Shown here: positions 8,443 through 17,614 of the stretch, piece after piece | Numbering within the stretch: position 1 is the first letter of the stretch | Layout: each line of letters starts with the position of its first letter | Origin: Clostridium hydrogenum | Lineage (GTDB): Bacteria; Bacillota; Clostridia; Clostridiales; Clostridiaceae | Assembly (NCBI RefSeq): GCF_021432385.1 | Contig: NZ_JAEACT010000002.1 | Coordinates: 372,001 to 436,000, forward strand | DNA: 64,000 bases | Direction: 5' to 3' | The notes under the pieces: generated by a model | The model's input: only the letters and a program-made list of their open reading frames with translations | Told to the model about the DNA's origin: nothing | The model's database searches: none | Translations under genes and position numbers: made by a program

Positions 8443-9546
8443 CTAAATTTCAATTTCAATAAGCTTATTTCCATCTAAACTTATTATTCCACCGCCCATG
8501 CTATCTCCAAACATGCATTTATATTCACCTTTAAAAGCAATTTCCTTTCCTGTCTTCACATTTATTACCTTTTTATTTACATTGTCTATAATGTACATAT
8601 CTCCAATATCAGAAATATATATGTGCTTGGCATCTACATTTTCTTCTAATAATACTCTATTCCAACTTCCATTAAGTTGTTCTACCTTATTAGAATTCCC
8701 TTCTGAAGTTCTTGTTGAAATATTGCAAGTGTAAACTGTGCTAATTTTATTATTTATAAGCTTACCTACATAAACAATTCCATTGTCATCTACTGCTAAT
8801 AACTTTAATCCAGTTACTCCTTGTATTTTAAGTGGCTTCATATGCCATTCATGAGTACCTATTTTATTTGATGCCATATAAATTTTCTTATCAACCTCAT
8901 CTTCAAACACTACTTTATTTTCAGCTTTAAAAATATAATAATTTCCTATATTATGTATGGGCAAGTTTATTCCGTTAATTTCATTTGTTATATCAAACGT
9001 TTTTAAAAAGCTATAATTTTTAGAGTCATTTTTAGTAAGCTTCAAATATATTAATGTATTCTTATTGTTTTGCTCAATACCTGTAACTTTGTAACCACTT
9101 TCAATGGGATATAATTTCCACTCATTATTTGCATCTCGATTTTTATATAGCTGGTTTTCTTTAGGATCATAGGTATAAACCCTAAGTCCAGAATACTTTT
9201 TGGTTATAACCATAAGCTTATCATCATCAATCCGCCAACTTATACTAGCATTTGAAATAGGAACATCTAGCTTGATAATATTATCCTTATTTTTATTAAT
9301 ATCCTTAACATGTATTGAGTCTCCAAGATAGTATGATACAAATTTACCTGTAGAGGATACTTCAATATTACGTGCATCCATTGAAATATCAACCTGAACG
9401 CTACTCTTTTTTTTGCTTGACGTATCGGCCCATTTATATGTTACCTTTTTATTACTTCTATAAAAATTATTAATGCAAATTAATACAATAGATTGAAGTG
9501 CAAAAGATATAATTATTAAGATAATTACTTTTGTTACTCTTTTCAT
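8443..9546 (-). CDS. Membrane-anchored protein of unknown function, probable beta-propeller
   Basis: Not recognised by family. The 367 residues start with a lysine/arginine-containing tip and one hydrophobic segment (about residues 7-27), so it is either exported or anchored facing outward. The rest is beta-rich with recurring short strands and turns ('VSSTGKFVSYYLGDSIHVKD', 'GTHEWHMKP', 'GDMYIIDN') suggesting a WD/YncE-like propeller. It starts 14 bp after the phosphodiester glycosidase stop codon with a good AAGGAGAG site, so the two are probably co-transcribed and may act together at the cell surface. No enzyme motif is seen. Confidence 0.65.
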   Translation of the reverse strand: MKRVTKVIILIIISFALQSIVLICINNFYRSNKKVTYKWADTSSKKKSSVQVDISMDARNIEVSSTGKFVSYYLGDSIHVKDINKNKDNIIKLDVPISNASISWRIDDDKLMVITKKYSGLRVYTYDPKENQLYKNRDANNEWKLYPIESGYKVTGIEQNNKNTLIYLKLTKNDSKNYSFLKTFDITNEINGINLPIHNIGNYYIFKAENKVVFEDEVDKKIYMASNKIGTHEWHMKPLKIQGVTGLKLLAVDDNGIVYVGKLINNKISTVYTCNISTRTSEGNSNKVEQLNGSWNRVLLEENVDAKHIYISDIGDMYIIDNVNKKVINVKTGKEIAFKGEYKCMFGDSMGGGIISLDGNKLIEIEI

Positions 9547-9560
9547 AGTATCTCTCCTTA

Positions 9561-10571
9561 CTATTGTTCCACATATACTATATCCGGCACTGCTCTTTCA
9601 CCAGTAGCATTAGATGGATTATTTACAATTTCACCATTATAATACATTGCTGTAGACCCACCACCATCAAGACACACTGCATTAACTACATTAAAGCTTC
9701 TCATTATTCTTTGAACGTCATGAAGGCTTGCACCTATTTTAATTCCCTGTCTCCCATCTATAGTTAGCAATACTATACTCTTATCAGCAGCTTGCCCTAT
9801 AACCGTTCTAGGATTAAAGCCACTTGCTGCCATTCCCACACCTTCTTCTACTTTATTTATACCATCTTTTATAATATAAGGTCCTGTTACTAAAGCTTCA
9901 TTTACATTATTTTTAACAAGTTCATTTGCAGAGTAGCTTCCTCCAACAGAAAAATTACCATTAGCATCAATACTCATTACATGACCCATCTTTTCATCCC
10001 AATTGTCTTCCTTCTTTGGATAAACTATTTTCCCATTACAAATTACAAAGCCTGTTGGAATTGCCCCTGTTCCATTCCCAAGAGTATCTTCGTAATAACC
10101 ACCATTGACTGCTGCTATAGCTTTATATTTCTTTGCTATACCATGTGTAGTATCTCCAACATATCCTATTTGAGCTGCATATCCTATCTTAACTCTTCTT
10201 GGATTTCTAATTACAAGAACATGTTCATCATACTTATCAGTTTTAGTCGTAGTATATCCAATGCCATCATCATTGTACTGTACTTTTACTTTTTCAATTT
10301 TTGTATTATCACTTGTATCTTCAGCTTTACTTTCTTCCTTTATTATTTCTGCTATTTGTGCATCACTAAAAAACCATTTAGCCATGTATTGATGCGCTCC
10401 TGTTCCCATAAGTGTACTAATTATCATATTCCTTACACCTTTAAATGGTCCATAAAGTGTAAATGGTATAACAGTTACTGCCGTAAATACAACTTCAAAC
10501 AAAATGATTGCAATTATCTCTTTAACTTTGCTTTTTCTTTTTTTATTTTGTAATTTACCACCACTATCCAT
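9561..10571 (-). CDS. Phosphodiester glycosidase family protein (NAGPA domain)
   Basis: A 336-residue protein with an N-terminal membrane segment (about residues 18-42) after a basic stretch, so it is exported and anchored. The conserved features of the phosphodiester glycosidase (NAGPA, DUF2233) domain are present: 'AAVNGGYYEDT' (about 151), 'NPRTVIGQ' (about 257) and 'AVCLDGGGSTAMYYNGE' (about 300). In this family the domain removes GlcNAc or similar sugars from phosphodiester linkages; in Firmicutes it is found with exopolysaccharide or cell-wall glycopolymer metabolism. The downstream gene for a probable surface propeller starts 14 bp later. A putative small RNA gene lies about 150 bp upstream on the same strand. 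Confidence 0.8.
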   Translation of the reverse strand: MDSGGKLQNKKRKSKVKEIIAIILFEVVFTAVTVIPFTLYGPFKGVRNMIISTLMGTGAHQYMAKWFFSDAQIAEIIKEESKAEDTSDNTKIEKVKVQYNDDGIGYTTTKTDKYDEHVLVIRNPRRVKIGYAAQIGYVGDTTHGIAKKYKAIAAVNGGYYEDTLGNGTGAIPTGFVICNGKIVYPKKEDNWDEKMGHVMSIDANGNFSVGGSYSANELVKNNVNEALVTGPYIIKDGINKVEEGVGMAASGFNPRTVIGQAADKSIVLLTIDGRQGIKIGASLHDVQRIMRSFNVVNAVCLDGGGSTAMYYNGEIVNNPSNATGERAVPDIVYVEQ

Positions 10572-10714
10572 AATTATTCCTCTCTATACATAGTAAACTT
10601 CCACATATATACAATATTAGTTTTAACATAATTTTAAGTCAAGTTTTTTATTCCATACTTTACATATTATATACAGTATTCATATATTTTACACAAAATT
10701 TGAAATTATATTAC

Positions 10715-10803
10715 AAAAAAAATAAAAGCACTTGGAAAGGGGGACTAACCAACTGCTTTTTTATTTATATTAATATTTTATGGGGAAAATTTTTTATTCA
10801 ACT
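10715..10803 (-). ncRNA. Putative small RNA A with C-rich loop and intrinsic terminator
   Basis: The reverse strand shows a promoter, an ~85-nt non-coding stretch with TTTTCCCCATAAA, and a terminal hairpin. The hairpin is AAAGCAGTTGG / CCAAGTGCTTT with the loop TTAGTCCCCCTTT, followed by a T-rich run. A paralogue with the same promoter, C-tract and hairpin lies at 12502-12582. No start codon with ribosome binding site is present. C-rich single-stranded loops are typical of Gram-positive small RNAs that pair with Shine-Dalgarno sequences (for example RsaE/RoxS); that function is inferred by analogy. Confidence 0.65.
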
Positions 10804-10809
10804 GCTATG

Positions 10810-10837
10810 TTTATATAATAACTTATGATTGTGACAA
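10810..10837 (-). promoter_or_regulatory. Promoter of putative small RNA A
   Basis: The reverse strand has TTGTCA (10832-10837), 16 nt and TATAAA (10810-10815). The whole segment, including the spacer, is nearly identical to the promoter of small RNA B. Confidence 0.65.
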
Positions 10838-10883
10838 GTATATTACAATAATGAATACAATATATTAATACTATTTATGTAAT

Positions 10884-11606
10884 TTAAAATCTTTTTCTCT
10901 TCATAAGCTTTAAATATATAAAAATCAGTGCTGTAGAATACACTATTACAATAGCTAAATCCACTATTAATTTATAGAAGCTTGAAAAGCCCATAACATC
11001 AATTGAACCAAGTCTATTTATTATTAAATATGAAGGTGGAAATACAATCATAATCCACTTTATAAAAGAATAATGCACCGAAATAGGAATCACTATAATT
11101 GAGACTATAAGTATACTTGCCAAATATAAAAATCTTGATCTTCCACTTTTTATTAGCCTCTCGTCAAATAAAACAGCAGTTGAAATTCCAAGAAGCCCAA
11201 TAACTACATGACTTAATATGGCAGCTACAACTTCTAATGCATAAACTCTTCTTATAAAAAAACGCCCAACTATAGGAAAAAATACAGTTACTATACTCAC
11301 CACTATAATAATCATTAAAATAAACAATACTTTGCATATGTAATAGTAATTTTCTTTTTTTATATGTAATATATTTAGTTGCTGCTGTACTGGTTCTTCA
11401 CTACCATTGAAATTGAAGGTAAGCCATGCTGCGAAAAAATATATAAAAATACTTGTAAACAGGTAAGAGCTCATAACATAAACAGGTCTTTGCCCATATG
11501 CGGCAACAAGGCATATGGCATAAACTACAAAAGGTGCAACATACTTGTTCGATCTTAAATATTGCTTAAAAAAATATGACATTAATATCTTAAAACTCCT
11601 AATCAT
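10884..11606 (-). CDS. ABC transporter membrane subunit (putative)
   Basis: A hydrophobic protein of about 240 residues with six predicted membrane helices (around residues 22-40, 45-65, 90-115, 128-150, 160-180 and 210-230). It has no recognisable ABC2 signature, but its gene overlaps the preceding ABC ATPase gene, which implies a two-component transporter. I place the start at 11606 because GGAGGT lies 7 nt upstream of that ATG. An ATG five codons earlier would contain this ribosome binding site within the coding sequence. The new start overlaps the ATPase stop by 8 nt (ATGATTAG), indicating translational coupling. The transported substrate is unknown. Confidence 0.7.
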   Translation of the reverse strand: MIRSFKILMSYFFKQYLRSNKYVAPFVVYAICLVAAYGQRPVYVMSSYLFTSIFIYFFAAWLTFNFNGSEEPVQQQLNILHIKKENYYYICKVLFILMIIIVVSIVTVFFPIVGRFFIRRVYALEVVAAILSHVVIGLLGISTAVLFDERLIKSGRSRFLYLASILIVSIIVIPISVHYSFIKWIMIVFPPSYLIINRLGSIDVMGFSSFYKLIVDLAIVIVYSTALIFIYLKLMKRKRF

Positions 11607-12441
11607 TTTCTTTACCTCCATACGAATTTACAGAAATAATACTTGCACCCATCTTAAGTAATTTCAATATAGCCTTATCACTAAAGTTCTTATCAATTAA
11701 TACAACTGTATGTCCATCTTCTTCGTATAAATCTATTATATTTTCTAATTTAATTTCAGCAGTCACATCTATTTTAAAACATATTTTCATATAAGTTTTA
11801 TCCTGATTTTTGCACTCATCGCTTTCAATTTCACCATTTATAATATTTATAACTCTATCCGCTAATCTTTCTACCAAATACATCTCATGGCATGCTAAAA
11901 CAATTGAAATTCCTTTTTCTTTAAGTTGTTCTATTATATCTACAAAAACCTTTTCTGCTTCAGAATCCTGTCCTGAAATAGGCTCGTCCAATAGTAACAT
12001 GTCCGGTTTATCCATGATTGCTTGCATAACTGAGACCTTTTGAATTGTGCCCTTTGATAAATATTTTATACGAGTATCCTTCATATTCTGCATATTAAAT
12101 ATTCTAAATAATTCTTCTGAACGTTCTCTAATAAATTCCTTTGATAAACCTTGGAGGCTTCCCATATAATATAAGTATTCTTTTGGAGTAAAATTTAATT
12201 TAGGAAATCTATCTGGTACATAACCTATCTTGATTTGTTTTTGTTTATTATAAACAATTCTTTTTCCACTTGATGCAGTACTAAGACCACTTATTATTCT
12301 AAGCAAAGTACTCTTTCCTGTCCCATTAGGTCCTATAATAGCTAGTAATTGATTTTCAAATATATCTAAATTAATATTGTTTAAAACAACTTTTCCATTA
12401 TAATTTTTTGCAATTTTTTCAAGCTCAATTAGCTTTTTCAT
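11599..12441 (-). CDS. ABC transporter ATP-binding protein
   Basis: A 280-residue ABC ATPase. Walker A is 'IIGPNGTGKSTLLRIISG' (about residue 35). The signature position reads 'IKYLSKGTIQKVSVMQAI' instead of the usual LSGGQ, a common variation in BcrA/CcmA-type exporters. Walker B is 'PDMLLLDEPISGQD' (about 148) with the switch His in 'VLACHEM'. A C-terminal ~75-residue extension follows the nucleotide-binding core. Together with the overlapping membrane subunit it forms a small ABC exporter or lantibiotic-immunity-like transporter; substrate not deducible. A good AGAGAGG ribosome site precedes the ATG, and a putative small RNA terminator lies about 60 bp upstream. Confidence 0.85.
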   Translation of the reverse strand: MKKLIELEKIAKNYNGKVVLNNINLDIFENQLLAIIGPNGTGKSTLLRIISGLSTASSGKRIVYNKQKQIKIGYVPDRFPKLNFTPKEYLYYMGSLQGLSKEFIRERSEELFRIFNMQNMKDTRIKYLSKGTIQKVSVMQAIMDKPDMLLLDEPISGQDSEAEKVFVDIIEQLKEKGISIVLACHEMYLVERLADRVINIINGEIESDECKNQDKTYMKICFKIDVTAEIKLENIIDLYEEDGHTVVLIDKNFSDKAILKLLKMGASIISVNSYGGKEND

Positions 12442-12501
12442 AATAACACCTCTCTTGCACCTAAATACAAAAAAATTTTACCATAATATACTTCTAAACA
12501 C

Positions 12502-12582
12502 AAAAAAGAAAGCAATTGGAGAGGGGGACTCACCAACTGCTTTTTATTTATATTAATACTTTATGGGGATTCTTATTCAATT
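12502..12582 (-). ncRNA. Putative small RNA B with C-rich loop and intrinsic terminator
   Basis: Paralogue of the RNA at 10715-10803. The reverse strand runs from near 12582 through AAGAATCCCCATAAAG to the hairpin AAGCAGTTGG / CCAATTGCTT with the C-rich loop TGAGTCCCCCTCT and ends in TCTTTTTT. Promoter, both C-tracts and hairpin are conserved between the copies, while the sequence around them differs. The shared parts are therefore probably the functional RNA and its promoter. Confidence 0.65.
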
Positions 12583-12588
12583 GCTATG

Positions 12589-12616
12589 GTTATATAATAA
12601 CTTATAATTGTGACAA
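12589..12616 (-). promoter_or_regulatory. Promoter of putative small RNA B
   Basis: The reverse strand has TTGTCA (12611-12616), 16 nt and TATAAC (12589-12594), conserved with the promoter of small RNA A. Confidence 0.65.
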
Positions 12617-12648
12617 CTATATTACAATAATAAATATAAATCATTAAT

Positions 12649-12682
12649 AAAAATCCAGCAATTATTAAAAAGCTGGATTTTT
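12649..12682 (-). terminator. Intrinsic terminator after pckA
   Basis: The reverse strand forms the stem AAAAATCCAGC / GCTGGATTTTT with a T-rich tail, 38 bp after the pckA stop codon. It ends the cit-pckA operon before the promoter of small RNA B. Confidence 0.8.
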
Positions 12683-12719
12683 ATTATTTAGAGGTAGTTA
12701 TTAGTTTCTATATAAATTT

Positions 12720-14312
12720 TTATAAAATGGCCATTTTTTTAAGTTCTACAGCTTCACCAGGTCCTGCTAAAGCTATATCACTAGAAATACTTTTAAACTT
12801 CTTAAAGTTGTCCTTAAATTTATCACACAACTTCATTGCTTCCTCATCATATTCATCTTCATTTTCCCACATATCTCTAGGATTAAGAACCCCCTTAGGA
12901 ACTCCTTCACAAGTCTCTGGTACAAGAACTTTAAGTATTGGATGCTCATAAAATTTAACCTTTTCGAATCCATTTGATATAACAGCATTAACCATAGCTC
13001 TGGTATAGGTAAGATTAATTCTTTTTCCTTTATTATAATCTCCGCCTATCCAGCCAGTATTGACTAAATACACTTCAGCACTGTGCTCATCAATTTTTTC
13101 TCCAAGTAGTTTCGCATAAACTTCTGGATTTAAAAGCATAAATGGCTCTCCAAAGCAAGCTGAAAATGTAGCTTTAGGCTCTGTTATTCCCCTTTCAGTT
13201 CCAGCAACTTTACTTGTGTATCCAGACATAAAATAATACATTGCCTGCTCTTTTGTAAGTTTGCTTATAGGAGGCATTATTCCAAACGCATCTGCTGTTA
13301 AGAATATTATCTTTTTAGGACTATCTCCTGTTCCATTTAAATCAACATTGTCTATGTGGTTTAGTGGATATGCTGCTCTAGTATTTTCTGTAAATCTATT
13401 ATCATCATAATTTGGAACTCTATTTTTATCTAACACAACATTTTCTAAAACTGTTCCAAATCTTATTGCCTTATATATCTCTTTTTCTTTATTTTTATCA
13501 AGCTTTATTACCTTTGCATAACAGCCGCCTTCAAAATTAAATACGCCATCCTTGCACCAACCATGCTCATCATCGCCTATAAGTTTTCTTAAGGAATCTG
13601 TTGATAATGTAGTTTTTCCTGTTCCAGATAATCCAAAAAATATTACAGTATCGCCATTCTTACCCTTATTAGCTGAGCAATGCATAGGCAATACCCCTCT
13701 TTGTGGTAACAAGAAATTCATTATAGAAAACATAGATTTTTTTATTTCACCAGAATAAGCAGTTCCTCCTATAAGAACTATCTTCTTAGAGAAATTTATT
13801 AAAACAAAAGCTTCAGAATTTAAGCCATCTTCCATTCCCTTTGCTTTAAACCCTGGTGCAGAAATAACATTGAATTCAGGCACATGCTTTGAAATATCCT
13901 CTACTCTTACAAACATTTGATTGGCAAACATAGCTTGGTATGCACATTCACAAACAACTCTTATTGGAAGAGTATAAGTCTTAAGTGCTCCTACACAGCC
14001 ATCAAATACAAATAAATCCTTTCCTTCCAAGTATTCGATTACATCATTATATATTTTATCAAATACTTTTTCTTCAATTGGTAAATTAACTTCTCCCCAA
14101 TTTATTTTATCTTCTGTTATATTATCTTTTACTATAAATCTATCTTTAGGTGATCTTCCTGTGTACTTTCCTGTATTAATAACAAGTGCACCTGTATCAG
14201 ATAATGTTCCTTCGCCTCTTTTTACAGCAAATTCTATAAGCTCAGCCGTAGAGATATTTCTATATAGTTTTTTGTAATTTTTTATATTTAAGTAATCAAT
14301 GTTTATTTCCAT
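12720..14312 (-). CDS. pckA: Phosphoenolpyruvate carboxykinase (ATP)
   Basis: The 530-residue enzyme interconverts oxaloacetate + ATP and PEP + ADP + CO2. The kinase P-loop 'FFGLSGTGKTTLSTD' (about residue 230), the substrate region 'TGRSPKDRFIV' (about 50) and 'VYLVNTGWIGGDYNKGKR' (about 430) are all intact. I place the start at 14312, where AAAGGAG precedes the ATG and the length equals the family norm; an upstream ATG would add 15 unlikely residues. It is the last gene of a leftward run that begins with citM, 48 bp after citX. Oxaloacetate released by citrate lyase can therefore be converted to PEP, or the enzyme can run in the ATP-forming direction as in fermenters that use PEP carboxylation. 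Confidence 0.93.
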   Translation of the reverse strand: MEINIDYLNIKNYKKLYRNISTAELIEFAVKRGEGTLSDTGALVINTGKYTGRSPKDRFIVKDNITEDKINWGEVNLPIEEKVFDKIYNDVIEYLEGKDLFVFDGCVGALKTYTLPIRVVCECAYQAMFANQMFVRVEDISKHVPEFNVISAPGFKAKGMEDGLNSEAFVLINFSKKIVLIGGTAYSGEIKKSMFSIMNFLLPQRGVLPMHCSANKGKNGDTVIFFGLSGTGKTTLSTDSLRKLIGDDEHGWCKDGVFNFEGGCYAKVIKLDKNKEKEIYKAIRFGTVLENVVLDKNRVPNYDDNRFTENTRAAYPLNHIDNVDLNGTGDSPKKIIFLTADAFGIMPPISKLTKEQAMYYFMSGYTSKVAGTERGITEPKATFSACFGEPFMLLNPEVYAKLLGEKIDEHSAEVYLVNTGWIGGDYNKGKRINLTYTRAMVNAVISNGFEKVKFYEHPILKVLVPETCEGVPKGVLNPRDMWENEDEYDEEAMKLCDKFKDNFKKFKSISSDIALAGPGEAVELKKMAIL

Positions 14313-14360
14313 AAAAAACTTTTCTCCTTTAAATCTTAAAATTATAGGTTGATGCAAATT

Positions 14361-14876
14361 CTAATTATAATTTTCATCGATAATATGATTGACTTTATTT
14401 AATACTTCTTCAATTGGATGCTTCCTACTTCTACTGCACTCTGCTGCTACTCCATCGCACAATAGACATTTTCTTTTTGGAAGGCCAAGTTCTGTTCTGC
14501 TTAATAGCCTATAGTTCTTATCAAATACATCAAAATCAAATAAACGCCCTAGCTTAGTTCTTTCCTCAATATTTGTAGTTATCTTTTTTATAATTACAGG
14601 ATTTTCTGATATACAGAAGAATGCTTCATAACCTGCACTGCTGCTATCTAATTTCTTAAATTGGACTGCTATATTTTTCTTCAAAAGTTCCCTTTCAAGC
14701 TCTTCTACTCCTGTTTTATGAACCTTTTTAAAATTTTCGCTTAGCTTATCCATTCCAGGAATATTTAGTGTAAAAGATATTAATGTACTTTTATATTCAG
14801 TTATCAACTTCTTTTGAAACTGTGCACGTTTCTCTTTTCCTTCTAAAATTTTATAAAGCATTTCTTCTGTATTCAT
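14361..14876 (-). CDS. citX: Apo-citrate lyase phosphoribosyl-dephospho-CoA transferase
   Basis: A 171-residue CitX. It transfers the 2'-(5''-triphosphoribosyl)-3'-dephospho-CoA group made by CitG onto Ser14 of the acyl carrier subunit CitD. Family features seen are 'GRLFDFDV' (about residue 112), the cysteine pair 'KRKCLLCDGVAAEC' (about 135) and the basic 'SRSRKHPIEEV' near the C-terminus. It starts 12 bp after the citF stop codon with a GGAG site, and is followed by pckA. Confidence 0.9.
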   Translation of the reverse strand: MNTEEMLYKILEGKEKRAQFQKKLITEYKSTLISFTLNIPGMDKLSENFKKVHKTGVEELERELLKKNIAVQFKKLDSSSAGYEAFFCISENPVIIKKITTNIEERTKLGRLFDFDVFDKNYRLLSRTELGLPKRKCLLCDGVAAECSRSRKHPIEEVLNKVNHIIDENYN

Positions 14877-14887
14877 AATTTTTTCTC

Positions 14888-16426
14888 CTACTTAACTTCT
14901 CTTATTACATCTATTACTGTTCCATCTCTATATTCAACAATTCCAACAACCTTATCACCATATTCAATTGGTTCTGGCTTACCTGAAACTTTTTCTGCTT
15001 TTTCCTTAAGTTCTTCTATTGAAAATACAGGTAATTTTGCTGCTTTAAATTTTTCTTCAAGGTCTTTTCTCTTAGGATTTACTGCAATTCCTCTATCTGT
15101 AACAACTACATCTATTGTTTCTCCGGGAGTTATTACTGTATTTACTTTATCTATTATTGTTGGTATTCTTCCTCTTATAAGTGGTGCTACTATAATTGCC
15201 ATTTTTGCTCCTGCTGCTGTATCGCAGTGTCCGCCTGATGCTCCTCTTATAACTCCATCTGATCCAGTTATAACATTAACATTAAAATCTGTATCTATTT
15301 CTAAAGCACTTAATATAACTATATCTAGTTTATTTACAACAGAGCCTTTATTATGTGGATTTGCATAAAAAGATGCGTCTATTTCATAATGGTTTGGATT
15401 TTCTCCAACTGATTTAGCCGCTGTTAAATCAAAACTTTGAGTATCAAAAATTTTACCTACTAGACCTTCATTAAGCATTTCAACAAATTGTCCTGTAACT
15501 CCACCTAACGCAAAGCTAGCCTTTATATTTTTATCTATCATTTTCTGTTTTATAAATCTTGCAACTGCAAGAGATGCTCCACCAGTACCACATTGCATTG
15601 AAAAGCCTGGCTTAAAATAACCTGATGCTTCTATAGCAGCTGCTGCATATTTAGCAATTAGAAGTTCTCTTGGATTTTTAGTATAACGTGTTGCACCGGA
15701 TACAATTCCATTAGAATCTCCAATAGCATCTACTTTTACAATATAATCTACATCTGTTTGTTCTATGCTTGCAGGCACATTAGGATAGCTTACTAAGTTA
15801 TCAGTTATAAGCACTACTTTATCCGCATACTTAGCATCAATCTTAGCATAGCCTAAAGAACCACAAAAAGATTGTCCATCATGCCCATTTGCATTTCCAT
15901 ACTCATCTGTACTTGGAACTCCTAAAAATGCCACATCTATTTTAACTTCTCCAGCTTCAATTGCTCTAGCTCTTCCACCATGTGAGCGAATTACTATTGG
16001 TGTATCCATTAAGCCCTTTGAAATTTCCTCTGCAAGTGGTCCTCTAATTCCGCTTGTTTCTAGCTTTGTAACTACACCTTTTTTTATATAATCTACTAAT
16101 GGTGCATGAACCTTATTAAGTGAACTTGCTGCTATAGTAAGATTTTTTATTCCAAGCTTATCTATTGCTTCCATTACCATATTTAAGACATAATCTCCTT
16201 CTCTTAAATGATGGTGAAAAGATATTGTCATGCCGTCCTTAAGCCCAGTCTTCTTAATTGCTTCTTCAACACTTGGGACAATTTTGTTTTCTCCTGGTAA
16301 TACAGCTGATATTTTTCTTCCACGTATCCTAGTTGAAGGTTTATAGCTAAACACTCCATTATAAGGTTTTAATTCACCAATTCCTTCTATATGTTCTGGT
16401 ATTTCTCTTCCAATCTTATTTTTCAA
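14888..16426 (-). CDS. citF: Citrate lyase alpha subunit (citrate:acetyl-ACP transferase)
   Basis: A 512-residue CoA-transferase-type subunit that swaps acetate for citrate on the CitD thioester. It shows the conserved 'SFHHHLREGDYVLN' (about 72), 'IRSHGGRARAIEAGEV' (about 156) and a glycine-rich 'GVTGQFVEMLNEG' (about 310). I choose the TTG start at 16426 because GGAGGGG lies 7 nt upstream and the product then has the family length; the frame stays open eight codons further upstream to another TTG. The start overlaps the last codons of citE by 11 nt, consistent with translational coupling inside the citrate lyase operon. Confidence 0.92.
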   Translation of the reverse strand: MKNKIGREIPEHIEGIGELKPYNGVFSYKPSTRIRGRKISAVLPGENKIVPSVEEAIKKTGLKDGMTISFHHHLREGDYVLNMVMEAIDKLGIKNLTIAASSLNKVHAPLVDYIKKGVVTKLETSGIRGPLAEEISKGLMDTPIVIRSHGGRARAIEAGEVKIDVAFLGVPSTDEYGNANGHDGQSFCGSLGYAKIDAKYADKVVLITDNLVSYPNVPASIEQTDVDYIVKVDAIGDSNGIVSGATRYTKNPRELLIAKYAAAAIEASGYFKPGFSMQCGTGGASLAVARFIKQKMIDKNIKASFALGGVTGQFVEMLNEGLVGKIFDTQSFDLTAAKSVGENPNHYEIDASFYANPHNKGSVVNKLDIVILSALEIDTDFNVNVITGSDGVIRGASGGHCDTAAGAKMAIIVAPLIRGRIPTIIDKVNTVITPGETIDVVVTDRGIAVNPKRKDLEEKFKAAKLPVFSIEELKEKAEKVSGKPEPIEYGDKVVGIVEYRDGTVIDVIREVK

Positions 16427-17318
16427 GATTTTCCCCTCCTTCAATATCAATTCCTGCTGCTTCTGCTAAAGTTAAAGCCCTTCTAGCACGTTCTATAATA
16501 GGCTTGTCTACCATCTTGCCATCTAAGGAAACAACTCCCGATCCTTTTTTTGCTGCTTCTTCGCTGGCTGCTATTACACGAAGTGCTTTCTTGATTTCCT
16601 TTTCGCTTGGTGCATATATATCATGAACTGGTTGTATTTGTCTTGGATTTATTACAGACTTACCATCAAAGCCTAATTGTTTAATAAGTTTTACTTCATT
16701 TGCAAAACCCTCTTCATTGTTTACATCAGAATAAACTGTATCTAAAGCATATATTCCCGCTGCTCTTGCTGCAAGAAGTACCTGACTTCTAGCTGCCAAA
16801 AGTTCTATTCCTTCTGGTGAACGTGTAGTTCTCATATCAGTTACAAAATCTTCTGCTCCTAAGGCTATTCCTATAAGTCTTTTACTTGCCTTAGCTATCT
16901 CTACTGAATTTAAAACTCCTAAAGCGGTTTCAACTGCTGCCATTAATTTAGTTTTTCCAACTGGTATTCCAGCTTTTTCTTCAACTTCAGCCACTATATT
17001 TTCTACATCTATAATATCTTGTGCTGTTTCTGTTTTTGGAAGACGAATAACATCTGGCTGTGCTCTTACTATGGCCTCTAAATCTTCTTTACCAAAAGGT
17101 GTATCTAATCCATTTATTCTAACTACAGTCTCAACACCTTCATAATCTACATTTTTTAAAGCATTATACACTAAAAATCTTGCAGAATCCTTTTCATTTA
17201 GAGATACAGAATCTTCTAAATCAAACATTAAAGAATCTGCACCATATATGTGAGCATCCTTAATCATACCTGCATTATTTCCAGGCACATACATCATAGT
17301 TCTTCTTAATTTATACAT
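16416..17318 (-). CDS. citE: Citrate lyase beta subunit (citryl-ACP lyase)
   Basis: A 300-residue TIM-barrel lyase of the HpcH/HpaI-CitE family that cleaves citryl-ACP to acetyl-ACP and oxaloacetate. Visible family features are the N-terminal 'RRTMMYVPGNNAGMI', the metal-site 'MFDLEDSV' (residues 31-38), 'LPKTETAQDI' (about 94), 'AAVETALGVLNS' (about 128, with the second metal-binding Glu) and 'GAEDFVTDMRT' (about 150). Its ATG shares one base with the citD stop codon (TAATG), and a GGAGGG site lies in the citD end. The product forms the large lyase complex with CitD and CitF. Confidence 0.95.
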   Translation of the reverse strand: MYKLRRTMMYVPGNNAGMIKDAHIYGADSLMFDLEDSVSLNEKDSARFLVYNALKNVDYEGVETVVRINGLDTPFGKEDLEAIVRAQPDVIRLPKTETAQDIIDVENIVAEVEEKAGIPVGKTKLMAAVETALGVLNSVEIAKASKRLIGIALGAEDFVTDMRTTRSPEGIELLAARSQVLLAARAAGIYALDTVYSDVNNEEGFANEVKLIKQLGFDGKSVINPRQIQPVHDIYAPSEKEIKKALRVIAASEEAAKKGSGVVSLDGKMVDKPIIERARRALTLAEAAGIDIEGGENLEK

Positions 17319-17614
17319 TATCTGTCACCCTCCCAACAGAAACTCTTTTCTCCACTTGCTCTCAAAACTGCTGTTTCAACTCTTGCCTTTATTACACAAT
17401 CAATTGCACCTTTATCGTTTGCAATTACAACGGCACTTTTCACTTCTAAATTTTCTAGCGTATTAAGAATGACCTTTCTTATTTGTTTACCATATTGTTT
17501 TTCAACAGAACTTTTTAATATTAATTCTATCTCATTATTATCATTTGGGCTTATGCTTATAGATACATCACTTGACTCTAAAGTTCCAGCCACTGCACTA
17601 TTTTTTATATCCAT
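17318..17614 (-). CDS. citD: Citrate lyase acyl carrier protein (gamma subunit)
   Basis: The 98-residue carrier subunit. The prosthetic group is attached to Ser14 in 'AGTLESSDVSI', which is in exactly the expected place. The gene overlaps the 3' end of citC by 10 nt and ends in the TAATG junction with citE, so all three are probably translationally coupled. The length matches the family. Confidence 0.93.
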   Translation of the reverse strand: MDIKNSAVAGTLESSDVSISISPNDNNEIELILKSSVEKQYGKQIRKVILNTLENLEVKSAVVIANDKGAIDCVIKARVETAVLRASGEKSFCWEGDR

